From JALZVT01 sp964634815 (lineage in GTDB: Bacteria > Pseudomonadota > Gammaproteobacteria > Pseudomonadales > Azotimanducaceae): a DNA stretch of 64,000 bases. Position 1 is the stretch's first letter. Each line of letters begins with the position of its first letter. The notes below the pieces were generated by a model. The model ran no database searches. It was not told the DNA's origin and worked only from the letters and a program-made list of their open reading frames with translations. Made by a program: the position numbers and the translations under genes. Positions 50,969 to 59,496 of the stretch are shown here, piece by piece. Location: the NCBI GenBank assembly GCA_964634815.1, contig CAZWMD010000010.1:1-64000 (forward strand), read 5' to 3'.

Positions 50969-52014
50969 TGGCTGCTTATCCGGTCACGCCCGATGCGGTT
51001 GATGAGGCCTGGCTTTCGCAAGTACTGGGCGTTGCGATAAGTGAGCTTGAAGTCACCGGTTTTGGTGAGGGTGCCGGCATTATTGGTCAGGTCACTCGAG
51101 CCACCTTTAGCGCCGAGGGTGAGCAACGCTCTGCGATTTTAAAGTTTCCTTCGGATGCCGCAGAAAACCGTGGTGTGGCCATGCACTACAACATGTACGG
51201 TCGCGAGGTGAGCTTCTATCGAGACTTTGCCCAGCACATTCCAGTGCGGGTACCCGCCTGCGATTTTGTTGGCTTTGATCCGCAAACCCATGACTTTGTT
51301 CTGGTGCTGGAAGATTTGCAGGGATACCGGCTGGGTGATCAGGTGCAAGGCGCCACCCTTGCTGATGCCCAGGCCGCCGTAACCGCCATAGCGCGTATGC
51401 ACGCCGCCACCTGGCAGGTCGACTTGCCCGGGCTTCTATCGCACAACAACCCAGCCCAGGTTGACGGCATGAAGGCCGGCTTCGAGCTGGGCTGGCCGGT
51501 GGTGCAGGAACGGCTGGCGCATCTCATTCCGGACGCTGCGGCCGAGAAGGGGCATTTGCTTCCAGGCAACGTCGCCGCATTGCTCGACAAGATGACGGCT
51601 GGGCCCCAGTCGCTGGTGCACGCAGATGTCCGACTGGATAACCTGTTTTTTGGCACCTCCGAGTCTGACCCCATTGCGCTTATTGACTGGCAATCGGTGT
51701 GCAGTTCGTGCGGCGAGCAAGATCTGGCCTATTTCCTGACCCAAAGTCTGCCGACCCAGCTGCTGGAATCAGACGGCGAGTCACTGATCAATCAGTATCA
51801 CCAGGAGCTTCTTGAGCAGGGTGTGAAAGACTATTCACTGGATGCTTGCAGAGATCGGTACCGCACCTCGGCGCTGTATTTGATGTGCTATGCCGTGGTT
51901 ATTTCCGGCACTCTGGATCTGGGTAACGAGCGGGGTGCTGCTCTTGGCGCTGCGTTGCTCGGCCGGTCACTAAAAGCACTGGATAACCTGGATGCCTTCG
52001 CGCTGCTCACCTGA
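50968..52014 (+). CDS. APH-family phosphotransferase coupled to acyl-CoA dehydrogenase
   Basis: A 348-residue aminoglycoside-phosphotransferase-fold kinase with a GTG start overlapping the acyl-CoA dehydrogenase stop. Kinase motifs are SAILKFPSD (ATP lysine), FVLVLEDLQGYRLGDQ, the catalytic loop VHADVRLDNLFFG and the metal-binding ALIDWQSVC. Pairing of APH-type kinases with acyl-CoA dehydrogenases is known in levulinate catabolism (LvaA/LvaC) and in ACAD10/ACAD11, where a hydroxyacyl-CoA is phosphorylated and rearranged. A similar role here is inference; antibiotic resistance is unlikely. Confidence 0.88.
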   Translation: MAAYPVTPDAVDEAWLSQVLGVAISELEVTGFGEGAGIIGQVTRATFSAEGEQRSAILKFPSDAAENRGVAMHYNMYGREVSFYRDFAQHIPVRVPACDFVGFDPQTHDFVLVLEDLQGYRLGDQVQGATLADAQAAVTAIARMHAATWQVDLPGLLSHNNPAQVDGMKAGFELGWPVVQERLAHLIPDAAAEKGHLLPGNVAALLDKMTAGPQSLVHADVRLDNLFFGTSESDPIALIDWQSVCSSCGEQDLAYFLTQSLPTQLLESDGESLINQYHQELLEQGVKDYSLDACRDRYRTSALYLMCYAVVISGTLDLGNERGAALGAALLGRSLKALDNLDAFALLT

Positions 52015-52131
52015 CGGCTTGAGCGAGAGGACATCTGAGCAGAAGGACACTTGAGCGAAACCGCGAGGGGTGTCAATGTTGCTCTCGGGAAACAATTTTA
52101 TAACGTTCACTTTTTTATTGAGGGAAAGCAA

Positions 52132-52890
52132 ATGGATCTGAAACTAAAGGGCAACAAAGCTCTGGTAACTGGCGGCACCAAAGGTATTGGTCGAGCCATT
52201 GTTGAAGCCTTGTCTGATGAAGGTTGCGATATTGCTGTTTGCGCCCGTACAGATGCTGATGTTCAGGCCTGTGTAGCCAGTTTGAAAGAAAAGGGCATTA
52301 ACGCGTTTGGCCGCGGTTTTGATGTGGGTAACGCAGACGAACTTAAGAGCTTTATCACCGACGCTGGCAAGGAGCTGGGTGGCATCGACACCTTTGTTTC
52401 CAATGTATCCGGCGGCAACGCAGGCGGAGAAGAAGGCTGGCGAGCAAACTTCGAATACGACGTGATGGGTGCTGTGCGTGGCGTTGAAGCCATCGCTCCA
52501 CTGCTTGAAGCATCAAACAATGCAAGCATCGCCATGATCTCGTCGACCGCTGCACTCGAGAAGTTCATTGCCCCAAGCGCCTACAACGCCATGAAAGCGG
52601 CTGTGATTCAGTACGCCGGCGCGCTAGCTCAGGAAATGGGCCCCAAAGGTGTCCGCGTTAACGCAATTTGCCCCGGCCCCATCATGATCGAAGGTGGATC
52701 CTGGGACAAAATCAAGCAGGGCATGACCGCCTTTTACGACGCGACCGTGGCTGAAATTCCTGTTGGTCGAATGGGGTCTGCCGAAGAAGTTGCCGCGCAG
52801 ATCGCGTTGCTTGCCAGCCCAATGGGTGCGTTCACCACGGGCGCTAACATTGTGATCGACGGTGGCTTTACCAAGCGCATCCAGTACTAA
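52132..52890 (+). CDS. Short-chain dehydrogenase/reductase
   Basis: An NAD(P)-dependent oxidoreductase, 252 residues. The cofactor motif is VTGGTKGIGRAIVEAL. The catalytic residues lie in MISSTAALEKFIAPSAYNAM followed by K (Ser, Tyr-x-x-x-Lys), then CPGPIMIEGG. The ATG at 52132 is chosen because AGGGAAAG lies just upstream and the family starts here; a frame start at 52051 adds non-conserved residues. It probably oxidises or reduces a hydroxy/oxo intermediate of the surrounding pathway. Confidence 0.92.
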   Translation: MDLKLKGNKALVTGGTKGIGRAIVEALSDEGCDIAVCARTDADVQACVASLKEKGINAFGRGFDVGNADELKSFITDAGKELGGIDTFVSNVSGGNAGGEEGWRANFEYDVMGAVRGVEAIAPLLEASNNASIAMISSTAALEKFIAPSAYNAMKAAVIQYAGALAQEMGPKGVRVNAICPGPIMIEGGSWDKIKQGMTAFYDATVAEIPVGRMGSAEEVAAQIALLASPMGAFTTGANIVIDGGFTKRIQY

Positions 52891-53010
52891 GGTTAAGCTA
52901 ATTTCTGGGAAAGCTGCTTAATATATTGAATATAAAGCAGTTTTCTTGGAATTTAGAGCGGGAAACGAATTGGCAGGGGCAATGACAGGGGCTATGAGAG
53001 AGGCAACCCA

Positions 53011-53775
53011 GTGACAGACGAACAAACGAGCGAACACAAGACCGTGCAGGTCTATCTGGTGGTGGCTGGTGATTACCACGATATGGACCACGCCCGACTC
53101 GAACTGCTGAAACTGCTCGCAGAACACGAGACGGTGCGAGTCCAGGTCGCTGGTAACTACAATGATCTGCAAGCGATTGCCGCCAGTGACATGCTAATTA
53201 GTTACACCTGCAACCTGGTGCCCGAACCTCATGAGCAAGAGGCGTTGCGTGACTATGTGAAGAGCGGCAAGAAATGGCTGGCTCTGCATGGCACCAACTC
53301 TATCCTTGAGTTCACCGACAATGGGGTGGCTGCACCAGAAACGGCGCCGGTGATCATGGAGACCCTGGGTACCCAGTTTCTGGCCCACCCGCCCATTCAG
53401 CCCTTCACGGTGACGGCTTCCGATCCCGACCACGAGTTGGTCAAAGGCGTGGGCGAGTTCGAAACCGACGACGAACTGTATTTGTGCCGCATACATGGCG
53501 ATCTGCATTATCTGCTGGAAACCCGCTTTGTTGGCGAGGCAACCGGGTTTGTCCATGCAGACTGGACGGAGGATGTTCCGCACCCCGTTTACTACATTAA
53601 CAAGGTGGGCGCGGGGGAAGTGCTGTACCTTAATTTGGGCCACTGCCGCGGACATTACGACATGCAACCCATGGTCGACTACTACCCAGAGATCGAACGC
53701 GGTAGCTGGGACAAGCCGGAATACTATGAACTTCTGCGTCGGGGCATACGTTACTGCGCTGGAATGGCGGTGTAA
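53011..53775 (+). CDS. ThuA-domain protein (copy 2)
   Basis: A second ThuA-fold protein, 254 residues, GTG start with GAGAGG seven bases upstream. Matches include YLVVAGDYHDMDHARLELLK, KWLALHGTNSILEF, ELYLCRIHGDLHYLLETRF and YYINKVGAGEVLYLNLGHCR. It is diverged from copy 1 but shares the same domain order. The LLM oxidoreductase start overlaps its stop (TAATG). Confidence 0.87.
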   Translation: MTDEQTSEHKTVQVYLVVAGDYHDMDHARLELLKLLAEHETVRVQVAGNYNDLQAIAASDMLISYTCNLVPEPHEQEALRDYVKSGKKWLALHGTNSILEFTDNGVAAPETAPVIMETLGTQFLAHPPIQPFTVTASDPDHELVKGVGEFETDDELYLCRIHGDLHYLLETRFVGEATGFVHADWTEDVPHPVYYINKVGAGEVLYLNLGHCRGHYDMQPMVDYYPEIERGSWDKPEYYELLRRGIRYCAGMAV

Positions 53776-54755
53776 TGACCAAACCTTTTCGATTTGCGGT
53801 TCAGAGTTTCAATGCCGACTCCGCTGGCCAGTGGCGTGATCGGGCTCGCCAGGTAGAAGACCTGGGCTACAGTGCGCTGCATGTCGCTGATCATATTCTG
53901 GGGCCGGGTCCGGCACTTGAGCGTTCATTTCATCCGGTGCAAAACCTCGCCGCGGTGCCAGCAATGTGTTTCGCAGCGGCAGCCACCACCGAACTTCGCA
54001 TTGGTGCCCGGGTATTTTGTATCGACTATCGGCTACCCGTGGTGTTGATTAAAGAAGCCTTAACCATGGATCTCTTGTCCGAGGGGCGTTTGGAGTTTGG
54101 TTTGGGGGCGGGCTGGCTCGCGGAGGAGTATCAAGCCATTGGTGTGCCACTGGACTCGCCCGGACGCAGAATCAAGCGACTGGGAAATGCCATTGCCGCC
54201 TTTCGACAATTCGCCGGCGCCCAGGGCGTTGACGTCGACAACGAAGACATCCGCTGGCAGGAGTTTGAAGGAATTCCCAAAGCCTACCCCAGAGACAATT
54301 CCGAATTGCCACCTCTGATGATTGGCGGCGGTGCGCCAAAAATACTTGGCCTTGCTGGCCGTGAGGCCGACATTGTGAGCCTCAATTTCAACAATCGATC
54401 CGGCATGATTGGTCCGGATGGCGTTGGGCTGTCTACGGCGGAAGAGACCGCCAAGAAGATAGGCTGGATCAAAGACGGCGCAGGTCAGCGATTCGATGAA
54501 CTCGAATTGGAGATCGGGGCCTATTTCACGGTAGTTACTCCCGACCCGGAGCCGGTGTTAGGCCAGTTCGCCCAGGGATTTGGGTTAACCCCGGAGCAGA
54601 TGGCCGATCATCCCCACGCGTTAATCGGCGATGTGGAGCAAATTGTCGATGTACTGGAGGCGCGCCGCGACGCTTTTGGCATCAGCTACATCACCGTGGG
54701 TGATACTGCGATAGAGATGTTTGCACCTGTGGTTAAAAGACTCGCAGGGAAATAG
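53775..54755 (+). CDS. LLM-class flavin-dependent oxidoreductase
   Basis: A luciferase-like (bacterial luciferase/F420-type) oxidoreductase, 326 residues. It has the N-terminal RFAVQSFNADSAGQWRDRAR, the signature EDLGYSALHVADHILGPGPA, EALTMDLLSEGRLEFGLGAG and PLMIGGGAPKILGLAGREAD. It resembles the TIGR03621 F420-associated branch, but whether it uses F420 or FMN is not decidable here. It overlaps the ThuA gene by one base, which argues for a shared pathway. Confidence 0.9.
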   Translation: MTKPFRFAVQSFNADSAGQWRDRARQVEDLGYSALHVADHILGPGPALERSFHPVQNLAAVPAMCFAAAATTELRIGARVFCIDYRLPVVLIKEALTMDLLSEGRLEFGLGAGWLAEEYQAIGVPLDSPGRRIKRLGNAIAAFRQFAGAQGVDVDNEDIRWQEFEGIPKAYPRDNSELPPLMIGGGAPKILGLAGREADIVSLNFNNRSGMIGPDGVGLSTAEETAKKIGWIKDGAGQRFDELELEIGAYFTVVTPDPEPVLGQFAQGFGLTPEQMADHPHALIGDVEQIVDVLEARRDAFGISYITVGDTAIEMFAPVVKRLAGK

Positions 54756-54859
54756 TTCACGCCGGGCGTTTGGGCTTGTATTGTTCGCATCCAGCACAGT
54801 TGAACCATCTGTACCCCTTCCGGTCTACCAGACCCAAATCCACTTGATCCGAGATTCTT

Positions 54860-56512
54860 ATGGCCGATACAAAAGCAACCGATTCCACTGCGGCAATCCC
54901 ATCCGATCTTCGTGGACTCCAACTTCTTAACCACCCCGGCCACAACAAGGCGACAGGTTTCTCTGCAGAAGAGCGCGACCAGCTGGGTCTTCGAGGCCTG
55001 TTGCCCCCAGCGGTATTTTCTCAGGACGAACAAATGCACAGGGCGCTGGAAAGCATGCGCCGCAAAACCTCGGACATTGAGAAGTACATATTTTTGCAAA
55101 GCCTCTCAAGCCGCAATGAGCGATTGTTTTATCGGCTGGCAATCGACAACATCGAAGAGGTGATGCCACTCATCTATACCCCGACGGTGGGCCAGGCATG
55201 CCAGGAATTTGCGCAGAATTTTCGACAGCCCAAAGGCCTCTATATCACTCGCGAGGATCGTGGCCAGGTTGCCGAGGTATTGGCCAACTGGCCAGCCACC
55301 AAAGTTAAGGTCATTGTGGTGACCGACGGCGAACGCATTCTCGGCCTGGGTGATTTGGGTGCGAACGGCATGGGAATTCCAATAGGAAAGCTGGCTCTGT
55401 ATTGCGCGCTGGCGGGCATCACTCCCGAAGAAACCTTGCCCATCATGCTGGATGTAGGTACCCAGAACAAAGAGCTGCGCAATGACCCCCTGTATATGGG
55501 GTTGCGCGAGGATCGCTTGCGCGGTGAGGAATACACCGCTTTAGTTGACGAACTGGTTGCAGCCATCACCAGTCGCTATCCGGACTGCCTCATTCAATTC
55601 GAAGATTTTGCGACACCCAATGCCATTGCGTTGCTCGATCGATTCCGCGACTCGTGCCTGTGTTTCAACGATGATATTCAGGGCACTGCAGCGGTGGCCC
55701 TGTCTGGGGTGTACGCCTCTACCCGAATCTCGGGAATCCCTTTCAAGGACTTGAAAATCATGTTCCTGGGGGCGGGCTCTGCCGCCACCGGCATTGGTGA
55801 TCTGATGGTTGATGCGCTGGTTGATGCAGGGCTTTCCAAAGAAGAAGCCGTACAACGACTGCTGTTCATTGATTCTGGAGGACTTGTTGTTGCGGAGCGC
55901 CATAACGAATTGGCGGCTCACAAGCAGCCGTTCGCTCACGCGCTCGCACCACAGAGTTTTGAAGAGGCACTGGCCACTCACAAGCCCCATGTGTTGATTG
56001 GTGCTACCGGCTCACCGGGCGCGTTCACCGACTCTGTACTGAAGCTCATGGCAAGTAACCACAATCGACCAACCATATTTGCTCTATCAAACCCAACCGC
56101 CCGGGCGGAGTGCACCGCGGAGCAGGCCTATTCCGCCAGCTCAGGTCAGGCGATCTTTGCCAGCGGCAGTCCGTTTGCTGCGGTAGATCATGATGGCAAG
56201 ACATTGGTTCCGGGGCAGGGCAACAACGCCTATATTTTCCCCGGCCTTGGCCTTGGGGCCGTTGCTGTGGGTATCAAGTACCTGCCCTCTGAGTTGTTTT
56301 TGACCGCCGCCAAGTCGTTGGCTGAACAGGTTAGCCAGAGTCAGCTGGATCAGGGCACCATTTATCCTCAGCTGACAGACATCAGAGAGGTATCGCTGCA
56401 GATTGCTGTTGATGTGGCGGAAGACGCCTATGCAAGAGATCTTGCCAGCGTCCCCCGGCCTGCGGATTTGCGAGCGTTTATCGCACAGCAGATGTTTGAT
56501 CCAAGTTACTAG
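54860..56512 (+). CDS. maeA: NAD-dependent malic enzyme
   Basis: Oxidative decarboxylation of malate to pyruvate. It is 550 residues, the large-type family length. The catalytic tyrosine is in MPLIYTPTVGQACQEF, the lysine in LGDLGANGMGIPIGKLALY, the divalent-metal site in CFNDDIQGTAAVAL, and the NAD motif in FLGAGSAATGIGDL. It may supply pyruvate during growth on C4-yielding substrates. It sits 104 bp after the LLM gene and may have its own promoter. Confidence 0.96.
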   Translation: MADTKATDSTAAIPSDLRGLQLLNHPGHNKATGFSAEERDQLGLRGLLPPAVFSQDEQMHRALESMRRKTSDIEKYIFLQSLSSRNERLFYRLAIDNIEEVMPLIYTPTVGQACQEFAQNFRQPKGLYITREDRGQVAEVLANWPATKVKVIVVTDGERILGLGDLGANGMGIPIGKLALYCALAGITPEETLPIMLDVGTQNKELRNDPLYMGLREDRLRGEEYTALVDELVAAITSRYPDCLIQFEDFATPNAIALLDRFRDSCLCFNDDIQGTAAVALSGVYASTRISGIPFKDLKIMFLGAGSAATGIGDLMVDALVDAGLSKEEAVQRLLFIDSGGLVVAERHNELAAHKQPFAHALAPQSFEEALATHKPHVLIGATGSPGAFTDSVLKLMASNHNRPTIFALSNPTARAECTAEQAYSASSGQAIFASGSPFAAVDHDGKTLVPGQGNNAYIFPGLGLGAVAVGIKYLPSELFLTAAKSLAEQVSQSQLDQGTIYPQLTDIREVSLQIAVDVAEDAYARDLASVPRPADLRAFIAQQMFDPSY

Positions 56513-56518
56513 CCGGGT

Positions 56519-56542
56519 TAAGCCTGAGCTTAGTTGGGCTTA
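56519..56542. terminator. Hairpin between convergent malic enzyme and alcohol dehydrogenase genes
   Basis: TAAGCC (56519-56524) and GGCTTA (56537-56542) can pair within a 30-bp convergent spacer. No T-run follows, so only weak support for termination exists. Confidence 0.25.
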
Positions 56543-57568
56543 GCCAGGCTTGACCAATACCTTCACCTCTTCCGGGTTGCGGGCAAGTCCTGCAAAGGCC
56601 TCACCGATGTCGGTCAGGGCAACGGTGGATGTATGGAGCGGTTCAACCTGAATTCGTCCATCTGCGATCAGGGATTGCGCCATCAAAAACTCTTCGCGCT
56701 GGGCAGCAATAGAGGCACTCAGACGAATCTCTTTCACCAGCCAGCTCGCTGGCTGGATATCGGCATTGCCGTTAGCCACGCCAACCAGTGACACCACGCC
56801 GCCACGACGCGCAAGCGTCACTGCCTGATTGATAGTGGCGGGAATGCCGGCGCATTCAAACACCACATCCGCACCGCCACCCAGGTGTGGCAATAGCGTC
56901 TCCATATCTTCGGGCGACGCAGGATCCAGCACCAGATCTGCGCCAGTGGCAGAGGCAAGCTTGCGGCGTGAGCTCTGGGGTTCGAGTAACACACAGGTGC
57001 CGGCACCCGCGGCCCGGGCACACTGCAACACCAGTAAGCCAATGGGACCGCCGCCAATCACAACCACGCTGTCGCCCAATCGGATATCCGTTCGGCGCAC
57101 GGCATGCACGGCGATGGCGGTGGGTTCAACGAGTCCGGCCTGTTCATCGGTGAGTTGCGCATCCACCCCAAACAGGCGCGCGCCGTCAAACGCGATCCGG
57201 GGCGCAAATCCGCCATGCGGGGCGGCCATGGGTCCCAGGCCGCAGATCGCCGCAAAGGCAACTTCACAGTGTTCGGCGTCACCCCGCATACAGGTTGAGC
57301 AGCTACCACAGGCGCTGCGACCACCGGCCGCAACTCGATCACCTTCTTTACAGGTGGTAACGCGTGAGTCAACTTTTGCAGCGTAGCCAACCCACTCATG
57401 ACCACAGATTGCCGGGTTATAGGGTTCGCCAGATAACCAGGCGTGCAGATCAGTTCCACAGATCCCGCAATAACTGATATCAACCACAACCTTGCCTTCA
57501 GTGACCTCCGGCTCGGCAAACTCTCTGAGTTCAATTGTTTCTTTTCCGGTCACCAGCGCTGCGTGCAT
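56540..57568 (-). CDS. Zinc-dependent alcohol / butanediol-type dehydrogenase
   Basis: A medium-chain zinc alcohol dehydrogenase, 342 residues. The catalytic zinc site has CGICGTDLHAWLSG and ICGHEWVGY. The structural zinc has four Cys in SACGSCSTCMRGDAEHC. The NAD motif is VVIGGGPIGLLVLQCARAAG. The sequence resembles threonine/2,3-butanediol dehydrogenases, and the aco-type cluster 10 kb away makes an acetoin/butanediol link plausible but unproved. The ATG at 57568 is chosen because an upstream start at 57676 adds residues with no family match. Confidence 0.88.
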   Translation of the reverse strand: MHAALVTGKETIELREFAEPEVTEGKVVVDISYCGICGTDLHAWLSGEPYNPAICGHEWVGYAAKVDSRVTTCKEGDRVAAGGRSACGSCSTCMRGDAEHCEVAFAAICGLGPMAAPHGGFAPRIAFDGARLFGVDAQLTDEQAGLVEPTAIAVHAVRRTDIRLGDSVVVIGGGPIGLLVLQCARAAGAGTCVLLEPQSSRRKLASATGADLVLDPASPEDMETLLPHLGGGADVVFECAGIPATINQAVTLARRGGVVSLVGVANGNADIQPASWLVKEIRLSASIAAQREEFLMAQSLIADGRIQVEPLHTSTVALTDIGEAFAGLARNPEEVKVLVKPG

Positions 57569-57686
57569 ATGCAAATCTTTTGATTCTGAAACCCCTGCAG
57601 TATAACCATGCAAAAATACAAAACAGTACGCCTTGACGGTTATTTCAGGTCTGGGTTTACTGGGCAAAACAGACACTGGGCAGGCA

Positions 57687-59204
57687 ATGAATCTTTTTGA
57701 ACACGTAGCAGATACTCAGGCGATCGCGATACGAGACGCTGTCACAGCGCTCACCTGGGAAGAGCTTGATGAGGGTTTGAGCCGTTTCGCCAATCGCCTG
57801 CAAGACTGTGAGCTTGGCGACAATCGCCGAATCGCCGTATTTGCTGAAAACGCGGTACAAACGGGAATGGCTAACCTTGGGGGCCTGCTTGGCGGTGCAT
57901 CCGTGGTGCCGGTCAATTTCCATCTAACAGCAGATGAGGCGGCCTATATCCTCGAAGACTCCGGGTCCAGGGTGTTGTTTGTGGGGCCGGAAACCGCGCA
58001 GCGAGGCGTTGAAGCAGCGCGTCAGGCTTCGGTAGATCTGGTTGTGGGCTGGCACTGCTCAGACATATCAGGCGTGCTGGATTGGCAGGACTTCCTGGCT
58101 CAGGGTGATGCAACCTCTCCCGATCTGGATCGCAAGCCGCTGCCCAATCTTCTGTATACCTCAGGTACTACCGGGCGCCCCAAGGGCACCGAATTGCCGC
58201 CAACCATGTTTGCCGGCGGCACAACCATCAGAGAGCATATGCTCGCATTGCGCGAGGCGCCTCTGGCACCCCTTGGGCCGCACATCATTGTTGGTCCCAT
58301 GTATCACACCGGACCATTGTCCGGTGCTCGTATGCTGGTCGCGGGAACCCCCAGTGTGGTGATGGGCAAGTTCGACGCAGAGGCAACGCTCAAGGCGATT
58401 GCCACCTACAAAACCGCAACAACGGTCATGGTGCCAACACACTTTGTTCGCCTGCTTGCATTGCCCGATGACGTCAAACAGAAATACGACACCTCCAGCA
58501 TGGTGCGCGTTTCTCACACCGGGGCGAAGTGCCCGGTTGAGGTCAAGAAAGCCATGATCGACTGGTGGGGCCCGGTGTTCACCGACGCCTACGGCGCCAG
58601 TGAAGTGGGAACCACCTGCATGATTACCTCTGAGGAATGGCTGGAACATCCTGGTTCTGTCGGTAAGTCCGTGCCGCCGTTTACCGCCGTTGTGCTAGAT
58701 GATGATAATAATGAAGTTGAGGCGGGCACCGAGGGGCGTTTGTTCTTCAAGGATGAAACCGGCAGAGGGGTGGTGTATCACAACGATCCGGAAAAATCGG
58801 CCGCCGCACATATTGCGCCAGGCGTGTTCACCCTGGGTGAGATTGGCTACATGGACGCTGATGGCTATGTCTACATCACCGATCGATTCAGCGACATGGT
58901 GGTGTCGGGTGGTGTCAACCTGTATCCGGCTGAGGCGGAGCAGGTCCTTATCGATCACGAGGAGGTGGTGGATGTCGCCTGTATCGGCATACCCCACGCT
59001 GAAATGGGCGAAGAGTTACGAGCACTGGTGATCCGTTCGACGGCGGCCTCGGTGTCTGAAGCCGAACTGATTGAGTTTTGCCGCAACCGGCTCTCCACCT
59101 ACAAATGCCCTCGAAGCCTGGAATTTGTCAGTGATCTTGGCCGCAATACCATGGGCAAGATAAACAAACGTAAGTTGCGGGCACCCTATTGGGCAGACGC
59201 ATAA
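57687..59204 (+). CDS. AMP-forming acyl-CoA synthetase
   Basis: Activates a carboxylic acid to its CoA thioester through an acyl-adenylate. It is 505 residues. The P-loop is LLYTSGTTGRPKGTE, then DAYGASEVGTTCMIT and DRFSDMVVSGGVNLYPAEAE. The catalytic lysine is in NTMGKINKRKLR. The ATG at 57687 is the first that fits family starts; GGGCAGG lies upstream. It is divergent from the alcohol dehydrogenase and 65 bp before a small gene and the second Rieske oxygenase, a typical start of a degradation pathway. Confidence 0.93.
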   Translation: MNLFEHVADTQAIAIRDAVTALTWEELDEGLSRFANRLQDCELGDNRRIAVFAENAVQTGMANLGGLLGGASVVPVNFHLTADEAAYILEDSGSRVLFVGPETAQRGVEAARQASVDLVVGWHCSDISGVLDWQDFLAQGDATSPDLDRKPLPNLLYTSGTTGRPKGTELPPTMFAGGTTIREHMLALREAPLAPLGPHIIVGPMYHTGPLSGARMLVAGTPSVVMGKFDAEATLKAIATYKTATTVMVPTHFVRLLALPDDVKQKYDTSSMVRVSHTGAKCPVEVKKAMIDWWGPVFTDAYGASEVGTTCMITSEEWLEHPGSVGKSVPPFTAVVLDDDNNEVEAGTEGRLFFKDETGRGVVYHNDPEKSAAAHIAPGVFTLGEIGYMDADGYVYITDRFSDMVVSGGVNLYPAEAEQVLIDHEEVVDVACIGIPHAEMGEELRALVIRSTAASVSEAELIEFCRNRLSTYKCPRSLEFVSDLGRNTMGKINKRKLRAPYWADA

Positions 59205-59269
59205 AACCGTCAAGCACGACTGTTTTGCGCTAGTATGGGCCGACAGCGTCCCGAGAAGAGTATGAAACC

Positions 59270-59479
59270 ATGGCAATCATGCGACATCCGTATTCCGGAG
59301 CCACCTACACACTTCGTGAGGATGGCAATGTCGATGTCGAAAACAACGGCATCACCGGCCTGTTTGCGCCCAACGGCCGGTATATTTCGGGCGATATTCG
59401 CCAGGCAGACCCTCATTTTATTTTGTGGCTCGCGGGCCCGCAGCTTCCCGCAGACGCCATGGTCCGCACCAACCGCTAA
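59270..59479 (+). CDS. Small uncharacterised protein next to Rieske oxygenase
   Basis: A 69-residue protein, likely beta-rich, not recognised as a named family. It has the pattern TYTLREDGNVDVENNGITGL then APNGRYISGD and ADPHFILWLAGPQLP. It is predicted cytosolic with no signal peptide. GAGAAGAG lies about 20 bases upstream, and an in-frame ATG at 59279 is another start. Its gene sits 17 bp before the Rieske gene and 65 bp after the acyl-CoA synthetase, consistent with one transcript. A role as an oxygenase accessory protein is only inference. Confidence 0.65.
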   Translation: MAIMRHPYSGATYTLREDGNVDVENNGITGLFAPNGRYISGDIRQADPHFILWLAGPQLPADAMVRTNR

Positions 59480-59496
59480 TTCCAGGAGTACAGGTT

